DNA of 64,000 nt from Lepidodermella squamata (taxonomy: Eukaryota; Gastrotricha): NCBI GenBank assembly GCA_047495785.1, contig JBLDXI010000007.1, positions 3,968,001-4,032,000 on the forward strand, read 5' to 3'. Position 1 is the first letter of the stretch. Every line of letters begins with the position of its first letter. The position numbers and the translations under genes were made by a program. Shown piece after piece: positions 54,013 to 64,000 of this stretch. Below the pieces are notes generated by a model. The model saw nothing but the letters and a program-made list of their open reading frames with translations. It searched no databases and was not told the DNA's origin.

Positions 54013-54477
54013 TTATCTTTTGCATCTTTTTTCTTCTTTGTTCGGACCGCATTTCGCCGGGAATCTCCCCATCCGCTTCACGTACGGATTCGTTTCCTTC
54101 AATTCCGGAACTGCCTCGCACAGCTTAGCGTGGAGATCGTCGAGACTTTCTCTCTCCTCGTCGGGTAAGTCGCGGATGAGAACAGTCGCCGCGTACTCCT
54201 CCTCCTGCTGCCTCGCGTTGCCGATTGTTATCGCTTCGAGCCGACTGAAACCAACGTTCTGGGCACCACCTAACTTGTTTGAGAGTGACCGGAGTGATTG
54301 GCACTCGGCGGTCAGTTGCTCGACCTTTTTCGTCATTTCGGTGAGCTTGTCGCCGTAGACCGAGTTGACAGCGATAATGATGTCGCGATAGTTGTGGTCG
54401 TTGCGGATTCTGTCGATCTCAGCTTGGGTTGTTCTTATGGTAAATTCGACTATCTGTTCGCCATTTTCGCCGTCCAT
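54013..54477 (-). CDS. ORF1 of the deleted non-LTR element, truncated
   Basis: 154 residues from an ATG: a predicted coiled coil (about 40-75, TEMTKKVEQLTAECQSLRSL) followed by an RRM-like strand AATVLIRDLPDEERE and a stretch ending at a basic KEEKRCKR before a stop. L1-type ORF1 proteins continue well beyond this point, so the C-terminal domain is missing. The stop appears right at the presumed deletion junction with ORF2. Confidence 0.7.
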   Translation of the reverse strand: MDGENGEQIVEFTIRTTQAEIDRIRNDHNYRDIIIAVNSVYGDKLTEMTKKVEQLTAECQSLRSLSNKLGGAQNVGFSRLEAITIGNARQQEEEYAATVLIRDLPDEERESLDDLHAKLCEAVPELKETNPYVKRMGRFPAKCGPNKEEKRCKR

Positions 54478-54599
54478 TTCGGTTTACAAGGCGGAAGCGA
54501 CCCCAAATTAGTTGATAGGAGTAGGGTGGCAGTGGCGCGTGCCACGTATTAACGCTATGTTTAGTTCGATGAAAAAATAGTAGCTACCCTCAAGTGAAA

Positions 54600-55779
54600 C
54601 AGTTTCCTGTTCTAGCCTATGTATTAGATAGAGCTAGTTAGGTTTAATAAGTTGAAATAAATAGCACAAAAAATCGATGTTGCTTTTAGAATCAAAATCG
54701 ACGTATGTGAAAAATTAAAAAAAAAAATGCAGATAAAACCAAAACATGTCTCACCTCTAGAAAACACTAAGCAGGGGTTCGAAAATATTATTGAAGGACA
54801 TTTTTCCATTTTTTATAAGATCGAAACGGCTCGTTTTCCGGATATGTGCTGCGGTTGCTTTTTCCTAGCAACGAGCCGGAAGCGTTTTTTTGAGAGATCA
54901 ATTTCAAATAAGTTTTGGTATCCTTCGCGCTCCGCTGAAAATGTGAGATCGTGGATGATCGTTCAAAAATGACCCGAAAATTACTGAAAAGACCGAAAAG
55001 ACCGGAGCAGTTACCATTGTGATTTCGTGGATTACCGGGAATAAATAAATAAAAATGGCCACAAAAAATCAGATAAATAGCAGTGGCTAAAAGTCTCATT
55101 TTTCGGGTTTTTTTCGGTTTTTTCGGTATTTTGGGTATTTTCCCTTTTTAATTCATTCCGTTTTCGGTATTTGAGCTAATCAGTAAATATTTGTGCGTAT
55201 ATTTTCTCAGCCAATTAAGCCATTTGGGGCAGCATCATTGTCAATCCTTTAAAAGCTGCTCCTCTGTTTCATTTTTTAATGTCCGCGTTGAAGAAAGGCC
55301 GAGCGGCGTGACTCAGCACGTGCGCTGTGGAGCGTGAAAAAGCGTAAAAAAGCGCCCGATCATTACGCTTAGCTCATTAGCCGCCGTCGCGATTCGTCTA
55401 CCAGCTGTTGCCGGCAACGCGTGCCACCTGCACCCGCGCTTGCCATGATATATTGCCTATATTATACTCAGCACATACCGAACAGCAGCAGAGCAGCATC
55501 ACCCTCGAAAAATGCGATCAACTCGCGAATTCGAGCAGACAAAAATTGCTATGCAAGCGTGACACAGCGAATTACGAAACAAAAGTTGTGTACGACTTGC
55601 CTTTCTTCTACGTTGACCTCGCGCGGACGCATTAATCACGCGCGCGTCAATAGCCGCTTTATGTCGCGTGTCACGCGCGAGTGCACACACCAAGAAATAA
55701 AAAATCGATTCTAGCCGGTGCCAATTTTCGCACTATTTTTTTTAATATTAATTTAGTTTTATTTAGGAGGATTAAAAAA
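54600..55779. other. Channel B upstream region
   Basis: About 1.2 kb with no supported gene. It contains TTTCGG-rich runs near 55090-55150 and a CpG-rich patch (ACGCGCGCG words) near 55630-55680, close to the likely channel B promoter. Short open stretches here have no coding features. Confidence 0.4.
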
Positions 55780-58063
55780 ATGATATCACTTTTGGGCGGC
55801 CTCGTTGCCTCGTTAATTTACGCCACTTCAGTTGTCAGCGCCAGCAACTACGACTACGTCTACAGCGTGCCGTCAGGTTAGTTGATTTAACGCGGGAAAA
55901 ATTGCGCTTGTTATAGCGATATCTCCAGACAATCGGCGCTCTCATTACAGCCAAGTGAGTCAGCGAACTCAATTTCAGACCTAACTGAGCACTTTTTAGA
56001 GTGGCCTCATTACACCCACAATTTGTCTCAGCACTTTTTAATAGCTACTTTTTTCAATGAATTCCCTTGCTCATATACTTAGCTTCGATCCAAAATTCTA
56101 GAAAACATAATATCTTAGATCTCTGGATGATTTTGTAAAATAGATGGATTTTTGTCGAATTTAATCACCTTAATTACAACTAAAAGAGTCTGCGAACTCA
56201 TATTTTCCCAAATTTGGGAGTCTGGATGACTCAAATTTCACGTTATTCACACCTTTTAGTATGGCTACACTTCACGCACTAAAACATTATGCTGAGAATT
56301 CCGGTTAAATCTTTTATTTTTCATTGTTAGATGCCCATCGGCTGAATAAGGATCTGGAGGAGCGGTATGATAAGGCCATTATGCCTGCACGGCCTGTCTA
56401 CGTAAAGCTTGACGTCCTGCTGCTCAAAGTCAAGTCAACCGTGGAAAAGGAGGGCATTTTCGAATCAGTCATCGCCCTTTTCATCGAATGGCACGACTCC
56501 CGCATGACTTGGCGCCCGGCTGATTATGCCAACGTTTCAGTCTTAGCTTTCGGTACGCTCTCAAAACTTATGACAATTTCCAGGTCAAATTCATCTTGTG
56601 TCATAGATTCTGATAAGGTTTGGCTGCCAGACATTGCAGTAAGAGATTCAGCATTCATCATTCATCCTGTTAAAGTCAAACTCATTTCAGATGACCAATT
56701 CAGCCGAGCATCCGTATGGCATATCTCGTGATACTCGTTTTGTAGTTCGGGTAACGTCCGATGGCGTTTTCAAGTTCGTCCCCACTGGAACGGCGAAAAC
56801 TTGGTGCGGTATGTTCGTAATCCTTTATGGAGCTTAGTCCTATAAAAGCTGTGATTTTAGAGCTCAATTTGATAACCTTTCCTTTCGACATTCAAACTGT
56901 GAGTTCCAAGGTGGAGTGAATTTCGTTACGCTTCATTGAACTTTGATTAGTGCTCATTGGAGTTCGAATCCTGGTCTATGGACTCTACGATGATGGCATT
57001 CAACGACTCGGCGCAGATAATCGTGGACCACAACTTCCTAAGCAGCCAATGGACGCTGTGCAATAGCCACTCAAGTGTATCGAACGTTTTCTACGAATTC
57101 TCGGGCGAAACCTTCTCCAGAGTTAGATTCGACTTCACCGTGAGGCGAAAGTCAACCTTTTATATCGGTGAGATTTTTAACCATCAAGTTATTATTCCTA
57201 ATCATCTTTTCATGCTTCAGTTAACCTAGGTAAGTAACTGAACTTTAGAGTGTGGGACGAATCTTATTTTGAGGAATTTAGTTTTTCCATGTGCTACCCT
57301 CTCTGCAATTCAACTGCTTGTCTACTCGATCCCTTCAATCGACTGCTCATCAGACCGCATCGGCTTCGGAACAACCAATCTACTCACCCTGGTCGTTTTC
57401 CAGACCATTGTAACCAACGAAATGCCGAAAACAAGCGATGCCGTTACTGCGTTGTCGAAATACATCATTGCTCTGATTATCCTGTCATCGATCGGCATTC
57501 TCGAATCGGTTGTAGTCGAGCGAATGAGGCGGACATGCCACGCTCCACCGCCTCGTTGGATGACTAGAGTCGCGAATTTAGTGCCGTTTCCAGGCTGGGC
57601 TCAACGGATTGACTATCCGACCATTTTACTAGCCTCAGGGTTGGAAATGGTGCCGCAAGCTGGGGATTTCCTCTCGCCGAGGCGGAACAACATAATGGTA
57701 GAAAGTGAGGTAGATGTGTCACCCTGGACGCATTCGAATAACCATCACGGTGCTGAACAAGTGCCTCCGCCAACTTTGAGCCGAAATACATCGCTTAATG
57801 CATCTCAAAGGCGAAGATTAGCTGGTTCGAGGCGAGTGTCTCGTTTCACAGCGGCTCGGGAGCAACGGGCGAGGCTTGATGTAGTCGAGTCGCAGTACGT
57901 TGAGCTTTGGTCGCAAATCGCGAGCCGTCTTGATCTCGTAACAGGAGTTGCATGCTCCTTAGCTGTTGTTGTTGTGCCTTTAGCTTTGTTCCTTCCGTTA
58001 CTTGACTTCGGTGATTCTTGCCAGCCGATGCTTGATTCAAGCACTGCTGGGAAAGTTTTGTGA
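55780..58063 (+). CDS. Cys-loop ligand-gated ion channel subunit B
   Basis: Eight exons with matching phases: 55780-55876, 56331-56552, 56607-56638, 56691-56808, 56861-56898, 56951-57167, a 9-nt microexon 57221-57229 and 57282-58063, giving 504 residues. There is a signal peptide (MISLLGGLVASLIYATSVVS), loop D as FIEWHDSRMTWRP, KVWLPDIA, and a Cys-loop C-ELNLITFPFDIQT-C. The microexon supplies V-N-L just before M1 (FPCATLSAIQLLVYSIP). M2 is GFGTTNLLTLVVFQTIV preceded by S-D-R. M3 to M4 are in one exon with a short cytoplasmic loop of about 120 residues. There is no vicinal CC pair, so it is not an alpha-type nicotinic subunit. It is the closest relative of channel C downstream; the ligand is unknown. 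Confidence 0.92.
57221..57229 (+). other. 9-nt microexon of channel B
   Basis: TTAACCTAG lies between a perfect acceptor (CTTCAG) and a perfect donor (GTAAGT). It is phase 1 on both sides and contributes V-N-L, matching the continuous FYLVNLIFP in channel A. Confidence 0.8.
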
Positions 58064-58204
58064 TTCGACGGCTTTTCTGCTTTTTTGTTACTTATTTTCA
58101 GCTATTTTTCGAAGCTCAAATTAAAATCTAAGTGCTACTTCAAATGGTGTGTTTAGGATGCATTTAGGTGTGTTAATTCTGAGTTTTGTTGAAGTATTAC
58201 GGAT

Positions 58205-61200
58205 ATGAGGCGAGATCTAGTGGTGGCGATACTGTTGACGGGATTCCTTTCGATGTGTTTGGCGTTTGGGGATGATGACGATGATGCAGAGCAACGACCT
58301 GTCGAAAGAAGTCGGGCCAAAGCAGCAGCGAATAAAGGTGAGTTCTGTTTTCCTTAGTTTGTTTCTCAGTGGTTTCGTCTGTGTGTATTATTTCTGGGGT
58401 TTCGAAATGTTGAGATTTGAGATCTCCCTTCTTTGCGATTTCACTGAAGGGAAATACAGTTTGACGAGAGGGAGCCCAAATCCCCCAAAAATCCATCTTT
58501 CGGTTTTCAGATTTTCCATGCGTAATTTGTAAGGCCCAAGGTGATAAGTCACGAATCACGAGATAGCACTAAGTGCCATATTGATTCGCAAGCTAATTAT
58601 TTCTAGATATATATCAAGTTGAACGGCGACGCGCAAAGGGTAAGGCTGCTACATAGATGTGTTGTGTTCGTTGAAACTTTGTCTTTTGTCTTTTTTGGTT
58701 TTTGCATGCGTTGACTGCGTTTGTTTTGCATGGAAGAATTCAATGCTCTTCAGCGGTTTCGCCGGAAAACGGTAGCATCATCTGTAAGTCATCAGGCTGG
58801 CTCTCGGCACCAGAGCCCCTCGAGAACGAGGGCCCCTCCGAAGGCGAACTCTGGGCAGAATCAAATGACTACAACAGAATCGCCCAGAGGCGGTGGGTCA
58901 AAACTCGCAGTTTCCAACATGCGCCCGTCAGGCGCGCCAAAAGAGAACCAATCTATCGATAAACTTCGCAAAAGCCACAAAAGTGTGTCAGTAGTCTGTA
59001 GACTCAGCATATCCATCCTTCGAGCACACCCCTTTAATATAGCCTTATTGAATCATCATTTTACTACATTTGCGTTGTTTTATGCAGGCATGTACCAGCT
59101 GATGAAGTTTATTTTCGCGAATTACGACAAGGAGCTTATGCCTACGCGGCCTGTTCTCGTAAAACTTGACGTGCTTCTGCTCAAAGTGAAGTCGACAGTT
59201 GAGAAGGAGGGCATTTTCGAGTCTGTAATTGCTCTCTTCATCGAATGGCACGACTACCGCATGATTTGGAACCCGGCCGATTTCGACAACGTCACTGTTC
59301 TCGCTTTCGGTAAGGTTTTGAAAAAAAAACCTTCGAAATTGATCCTTCATGCTCGAAACTATGACAGATTCCGACAAAGTCTGGTTACCAGATATAGCGG
59401 TGAGAATTTGAGTTACTGAAAACTGGCTTTCAGGATTTTGATCTTTGTTCTATAGATGACGAACTCAGCTGACCATCTTTACGGCATCTCAAGAGACACT
59501 CGTTTCGTGGTTCGAGTTACGAACGACGGCCTCTTCAAATTCGTACCTACAGGTAAGATCTATCCTTATCCATTATCAGTAATGTGAGCCAATTCTCTTT
59601 CTTCAGGGACTGCCAAGACCTGGTGTGGTAAGTCGTTTTATCCTTCAATGTAAAAATGTTTTTTTTTGTTTTTACCAGAGCTGAATCTTCTCACTTTTCC
59701 ATTCGATATTCAAACTGTTAGTATTAAGTTCGGAAATTGGGCAGATTTATTCTAATATTGACTTTACTAAGTGCTCCCTTGAATTCGAATCCTGGTCCCT
59801 CGACTCCTCAACTATGGCCTTCCGAGATCAAGCAACTATCATGGTGGACCAGCATTTTCTCAGCACTCAATGGACTCTATGCAACGTTAGTGAACTTTTA
59901 CCTAAATATGCTCATTTTATTAGAAATTTTGTAGAAAAATGCGACAGTCTACAGCGTCCTGTACGAATTTTCTGGGGAGACTTTTTCCAGGGTTCGGTTT
60001 GATTTCACAGTTCGCCGGAAGTCAACTTTCTACATAAGTGAGCCTAACTTTGAGTTTCCCATTCCTCTAACCTTACAATTACTCCTCTTGCAGTAAATTT
60101 AGGTAGGATTTACTTGAACTGCTGGACTGGTTGGTTTTGATCACAAAAAAATCTAGTTTTCCCCTGTGCCACACTTTCGGCTATTCAGCTGCTCGTATTC
60201 GCGATTCCGAGCATGGACTGTTCTTCAGATCGCATCGGCTTTGGCACTACAAACTTGCTCACCCTTGTCGTTTTTCAAACTATTGTCACAGAGGAAATGC
60301 CTAAAACTAGCGACGCGGTTACCGCGCTATCAAAATACATAATCGCCTTAATCATTCTGTCAGCTGTGGGCATTTTCGAATCCGTTGTAGTCGAGCGTAT
60401 GCGGAGATTCAGTGCTGGAGCTCCACCGGGTTGGCTGATTCGGTTTACACGGCATATTCCTCTGGTTTGGCGGAGTGAATCAACGATCGACTACCCCAGC
60501 ATATTTCTGGCTGCGGCTCATAGTGTGAATGATCAGCTGGACGAAGACTCCGAAAGGGCTCCGCTAGCATCAAGCTCAGGCGGGAGTCAAATGATGGTGA
60601 ATCCGGCTTTTGTTCAAACCAACTCGATTGCGAATGAAACGTCAACTCAAGCTGATTTCAAGTTGCTCCCTTTGAATAACAATCAATCGACGAGTGTCGA
60701 ATCGACAGCGTTCGGGGCGGAGTATGACACCCCTTTTGTCGATATGTCTGCAAGTTCTTCTTTGAACACTATCGCCAACCCTTCTCATACCTTGTCAAAA
60801 TCAGTGAATGCAGAAAGTGTAAATAGCAAACGTAAGGTGAACCCTGCTCGAGTTTCACTCTATACCTTATCATTTCGAAACTCAGATTCTGAACCTATGC
60901 CTAAAGCAAGTAATACACGGGTCCCAAACAACAGTCGAACTTCTGCGATTAGGCAGCGAAAAACTTCGAGATTTACGGCGGCGAAGGAGCATAAAGCTAG
61001 GAGAGAATTCATCCAGGCTCAGTATGCCGAGTTGTGGGGTGAAATTGCTACTCGTCTCGATGTGTTCACCCTAATCGTCTGCACGATGTCAGCTGTAAGT
61101 TCGAAACATATGTTGTAGCATTATTCAAGAGTTGTTCATTTTGATCAAGGTGGCAGTCCCAGTGAGCTTATTCCTGCCTCTTCTCTACTTCGGTGAGGGC

Positions 61201-61242
61201 TGCGAGAGCCAAGACAAACCTCACGCAGCTGGCGTGGCATGA
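58205..61242 (+). CDS. Cys-loop ligand-gated ion channel subunit C
   Basis: Twelve exons with matching phases: 58205-58337 (signal peptide MRRDLVVAILLTGFLSMCLA then an acidic patch), 58607-58639, 59088-59309, 59368-59399, 59456-59552, 59607-59627, 59679-59716, 59772-59885, 59935-60037, microexon 60094-60102, 60157-61094 and 61150-61242, about 610 residues. The ligand-binding domain matches channel B (FIEWHDYRMIWNP, KVWLPDIA, Cys-loop C-ELNLLTFPFDIQT-C). M2 is again S-D-R-IGFGTTNLL. The M3-M4 loop is about 210 residues. Intron 2 (448 bp) contains a GC-rich open patch near 58735-58990 that might be an alternative exon; the phases fit without it. It starts about 140 bp after channel B ends, so the pair is a recent tandem duplication. 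Confidence 0.9.
60094..60102 (+). other. 9-nt microexon of channel C
   Basis: TAAATTTAG between CTTGCAG and GTAGGA. It completes an Ile codon and adds N-L before M1, at the same position as the channel B microexon. Confidence 0.75.
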
Positions 61243-61723
61243 TGACTTTAATGGAAGATTCTTTTTTCTTTATATTTTGGGGTTTCTGATAACGCGTATT
61301 TCACTATTGAGATTTGGATTTTGAGTATTAGAAGCAGGGTAGTGATACAAGTACTGCAAATCATACAGTTTCAAATTGTAATAAATAATCTAAAACGATT
61401 TCCTCTCTGTCTATGGGACTTGACTTGCACTTGATTGCAGACAAGGGTAACAATGACATTCAAGGCTATGAATTGCTGGGATCACGAACTTCATCTTTAT
61501 AAAAATTGTGGTCGTGCTCACCGCGTTACTCACGCTCGTGTAATAATCTGCCGCGTTAAGCCGATTAGCTATTCAGAAAAAATCCAAGTGTTGCATGGAT
61601 CACATGGAAATGGAACCATTTGCTGTTCAAGAAAATTCATGTATTAAATGCCGCTCCGTAGCTGAAGTCTCAGCAAAAAATTTCACTTATCTCCGCAATC
61701 AGCAACGAGGCTTTGAATATCAG
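61243..61723. other. Channel C 3' flank and spacer
   Basis: About 480 bp. It contains AATAAA at 61380-61385, a plausible channel C poly(A) signal. Nothing else is supported. Confidence 0.4.
61380..61385 (+). promoter_or_regulatory. Candidate poly(A) signal of channel C
   Basis: AATAAA about 140 bp after the stop codon, in AT-rich DNA. Confidence 0.4.
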
Positions 61724-62465
61724 ATGAGAATAAGAATCCCGCAGTTCCTGAATCAAGGTTTGAAATTTTCGATCGACTTAGATTCTTCAATGTGCACTTC
61801 GTTTTACAGGTAGCCTCATTGCCATTTGTCTTATTGCGTGGAGCTTCGCCCAGAACAATGGTAATCGTGGAAACGGCGGAAACTCTGGCAACAACGGGAA
61901 TAATGGCAATAATGGAAATAATGGCAACAACGGCAATAACGGAAATAAAGATAACAGTAAGGAAAAAACTACTACGAGATCAACGACGACGACAACCACT
62001 ACTACTACAACTACGACGACCACGACCACAAGGCCCACAACAACCACTACTACCCCTCCCCCAGCTCCACCACCTGTTATTACGCAGATAATCTACATCA
62101 CGCAGACAGCAGCGCCCCCTCAGATCATCTACGTTCCAGTCCCAGCCGGGCCGCCTCAAATCATTTACGTTACGCAAACTGCCGCTCCTCCCGTTATACA
62201 GGTCGTAACAGCTCCAGGAATACCTCCCCCGCAACCTCCGCCCCCTCCTCCACCTCCACCTCCAACAACTCGCATGGCTACGACTACGAAGTACAAAGTG
62301 AGTGGTGGTTACTACTCGGATGGCTCGGTGGATGAAGGCTATTCAGACGTTTGGTGGATCATTGTTGTAGTCATCATCGTGTTGGGAATAATTGTAGCTG
62401 CTGTGCTTATTCCATACTTCTGTTCGCCAAGCTGTGCAGGATATGCTCAGTGTCAAAGAGCCTAG
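61724..62465 (+). CDS. Low-complexity single-pass membrane protein
   Basis: Two exons, 61724-61757 and 61810-62465, phase 1 junction, about 229 residues. A signal peptide spans the junction (SLIAICLIAWSFAQ). It is followed by Gly-Asn-Asn repeats, a Lys/Asp patch, a long Thr tract, Pro-rich blocks alternating with three I-I-Y-V/I-type strands (ITQIIYITQTAAPP, QIIYVPVPAGPP, QIIYVTQTAAPP), a Pro run, then one membrane helix (WWIIVVVIIVLGIIVAAVLIP) and a short Cys-rich tail. The Thr/Pro-rich stalk suggests an O-glycosylated surface protein. I do not recognise a family. The alternation of composition blocks makes a misassembled or unstable repeat possible. Confidence 0.75.
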
Positions 62466-62807
62466 CCGAACAATTTTTTGAGTGATTTTTGCAAGTAAAT
62501 TCCGGTGATTTTTATATCGTATGTTTTTCAAGCAATGCCATAAAACTGCTACGAAAAATGCCCAAGCAAGATTTACAATGTTCATGCTCCAACAATACAT
62601 ATCATTTTATTCATAAGGCTTTTAAAAAAATAAGAAAAATTTCGAAATGCTACAAATATAGAGATCACAGCTGCAGTAAAAATTGCATAATATAATAACG
62701 CAAAACCGGAATTTGGCAAAGTTATCACAATCGGTATATGAGTAAACACAACGGATATTTCATGGATTGTAAAAGAAGTATAAAGCTGACCAGCAATTTT
62801 CTCAATC
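62466..62807. other. Spacer between convergent membrane protein gene and ADAM10
   Basis: 342 bp of AT-rich DNA holding both 3' UTRs. No further feature seen. Confidence 0.4.
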
Positions 62808-64000
62808 TCACTCACTCGATGAATTCACCTGCAAAAATAACTGAATGAATAGCCTCCAGGTTTTCACTAGGGAAGTGACTTACCGAATTTTCCTTTGCGC
62901 ATGGGCACAAGGTGCGCTTGCAGGAATCTTTCAGCGTTCGCTTGTTGTGCTTCTTAGGATTCGACGATGGCAAGCAGTTTCTCGCAAAAATTTGAGTAAG
63001 CACTAGGCAAAGAGCCACGAAAACCACCGCAACAATCGCGACCACCCACCAGTAAGCTACCAGCCACTGAGCTGCAGTTTGCGGCGCTTTCTCGCCCGAA
63101 AGAAGGGCGAAAAGTGAAGCGAGAGGTCCCTGCGAATTGACATTACGGCACTTGTGGAAAACATCGCAGAACCCTTTGAAGTTATTGCAGGGAGAACCAG
63201 AGCCTAGAACAACAGGCTGGCCTTTAGTAGTCCCATTTTGCGAAAAGCCCTGCAAAAACGCGTAGAAAGCTGCGTCGTCACTTGACGATTTAACGTTCAC
63301 AGAATTTATGCATGTATCAGAACCAGGCGGCTTGCAGGCGAGGTAGCAGTACTTATCGAAGCTTTTCTCGTCATCTGGAATAGTTTCCTGGCAACTCTCG
63401 TACGAAACGCCAGCTGAATTTTTTATCAACGCGCAAAGGGGTAGCGAACATTCCCCCTTGGAGCAAACTTTCGAATTTTCGTAGCAGAAGGTTCCATCGG
63501 GCTTGTTGCTCGACGTAGGGCATGACGCCGAGTTGGACGTACAGTAAGTAGCATCCGAGCATTCGCCAGCTGGTCGACATTGCACAGCAGCTGCGGCGGA
63601 TGCCGAGAAAAGTGAGCAAGTGCTTGAGTCGCAGCAAACGCCGTTACTGGGCGAACATTTCGCGTTGTCTTTCAGCGTGCAAGCCTTGGCGGCATCTGCA
63701 GGCCAACAGCAGTTATCGCCGGCAGCTGTACAGTCATCGGTGAAGCCGCAATCGCATATTTCCCCCTCTTCTACAATTCCGTTGCCGCATTGAGGAGCGC
63801 TGGCTGTTAGGAAACAGTTTTTCTTGTTCGAATTCGCCTCGGTCATAACTGCCTTCAAATTCGGCGCGATTGAGCTGTTTGAGCACGAAGAGAATCTCTT
63901 GTTATTCGGCCGATCTCCTGGCGTAACATAAGGGTACATAATGAAGTTCCCGGTATCGCCTCCAGGCTGGCATTCAGTTTTGTCGTGCTAGAAATTGAAA
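62808..64000 (-). CDS. ADAM10: ADAM10-like metalloprotease, C-terminal part
   Basis: Two exons are in the window: 62884-63987 and 62808-62828 (intron 55 bp, phase 0); the catalytic HExxH region lies beyond the right edge. The visible part starts HDKTECQPGGDTG, just after the catalytic domain. It has MYPYVTPGDRPNN, the disintegrin domain CGNGIVEEGEICDCGF, a Cys-rich region with CSPSNGVCC and SPCNNFKGFCDVF, the juxtamembrane PLASLF, a membrane helix (VVAIVAVVFVALCLVLTQIF) and a basic tail with PSSNPKKHNKR. These blocks match ADAM10/Kuzbanian in order and spacing. It sheds Notch and other surface proteins at the plasma membrane. The last exon adds only V-N-S-S-S-E. The cytoplasmic tail is more Cys-rich than in vertebrates. 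Confidence 0.92.

Larger units (their letters stand above)
51600..54600 (-). mobile_element. Internally deleted non-LTR retrotransposon
   Basis: A minus-strand ORF1 (54013-54477) is followed directly by an RT reading frame (51825-53975 and a little upstream). The AP-endonuclease domain expected between them is missing, while ORF1 ends abruptly. The frames abut with a shift of one base. The simplest reading is an internal deletion joining ORF1 to the post-endonuclease part of ORF2. The boundaries are estimates. Confidence 0.7.

Overview
The window reads as nuclear DNA of an invertebrate animal. Genes are split by many short introns (mostly 50-60 bp, GT..AG), conserved metazoan proteins are recognisable (NSUN2, CCDC6, ZNF207/BuGZ, DBF4, a receptor tyrosine phosphatase, beta-1,4-galactosyltransferase, ADAM10), and there are several classes of retroelement and inverted-repeat element. 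Nothing is bacterial. The phylum cannot be fixed from the sequence; an ecdysozoan such as a tardigrade or nematode is only a guess.

Layout. 1-3.2 kb: a non-LTR retrotransposon on the minus strand running off the left edge, with ORF1 and ORF2 in the same frame and separated by a single TAG. 3.4-4.2 kb: first exon of one thioredoxin gene and a complete mitochondrial-type thioredoxin. 4.3-6.7 kb: NSUN2 (minus). 7.5-9.0 kb: CCDC6. 9.8-12.4 kb: ZNF207/BuGZ. 13.0-15.2 kb: gene-poor, with a small inverted-repeat element and a tRNA-derived repeat. 15.2-19.5 kb: a modular pentameric ligand-gated ion channel (pLGIC) locus with a duplicated beta-rich extracellular module, carrying one in-frame TGA and one frame break. 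19.5-24.1 kb: an R2-like (restriction-like-endonuclease) retrotransposon with a 2A-like peptide motif. 24.1-30.0 kb: DBF4 (minus), with a 1.7 kb long-TIR element in its second intron. 31.1-40.2 kb: a receptor tyrosine phosphatase (minus) with a degenerate second phosphatase domain. 40.4-41.6 kb: a beta-1,4-galactosyltransferase. 42.4-46.0 kb: a protein made of repeated pseudo-EF-hand units. 46.4-50.0 kb, 55.8-58.1 kb and 58.2-61.2 kb: three paralogous pLGIC genes (one minus, two plus in tandem), interrupted by an internally deleted non-LTR element (51.6-54.6 kb). 61.7-62.5 kb: a low-complexity single-pass membrane protein. 62.8 kb to the right edge: the C-terminal part of ADAM10.

The housekeeping genes show no functional linkage. 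The clear local family is the channel family: one divergent modular channel plus three closely related subunits. The tandem pair keeps a 9-nt microexon before transmembrane helix M1. Reading frames and splice phases were assembled by eye; exon coordinates should be good to a base or two where phases are quoted as consistent.
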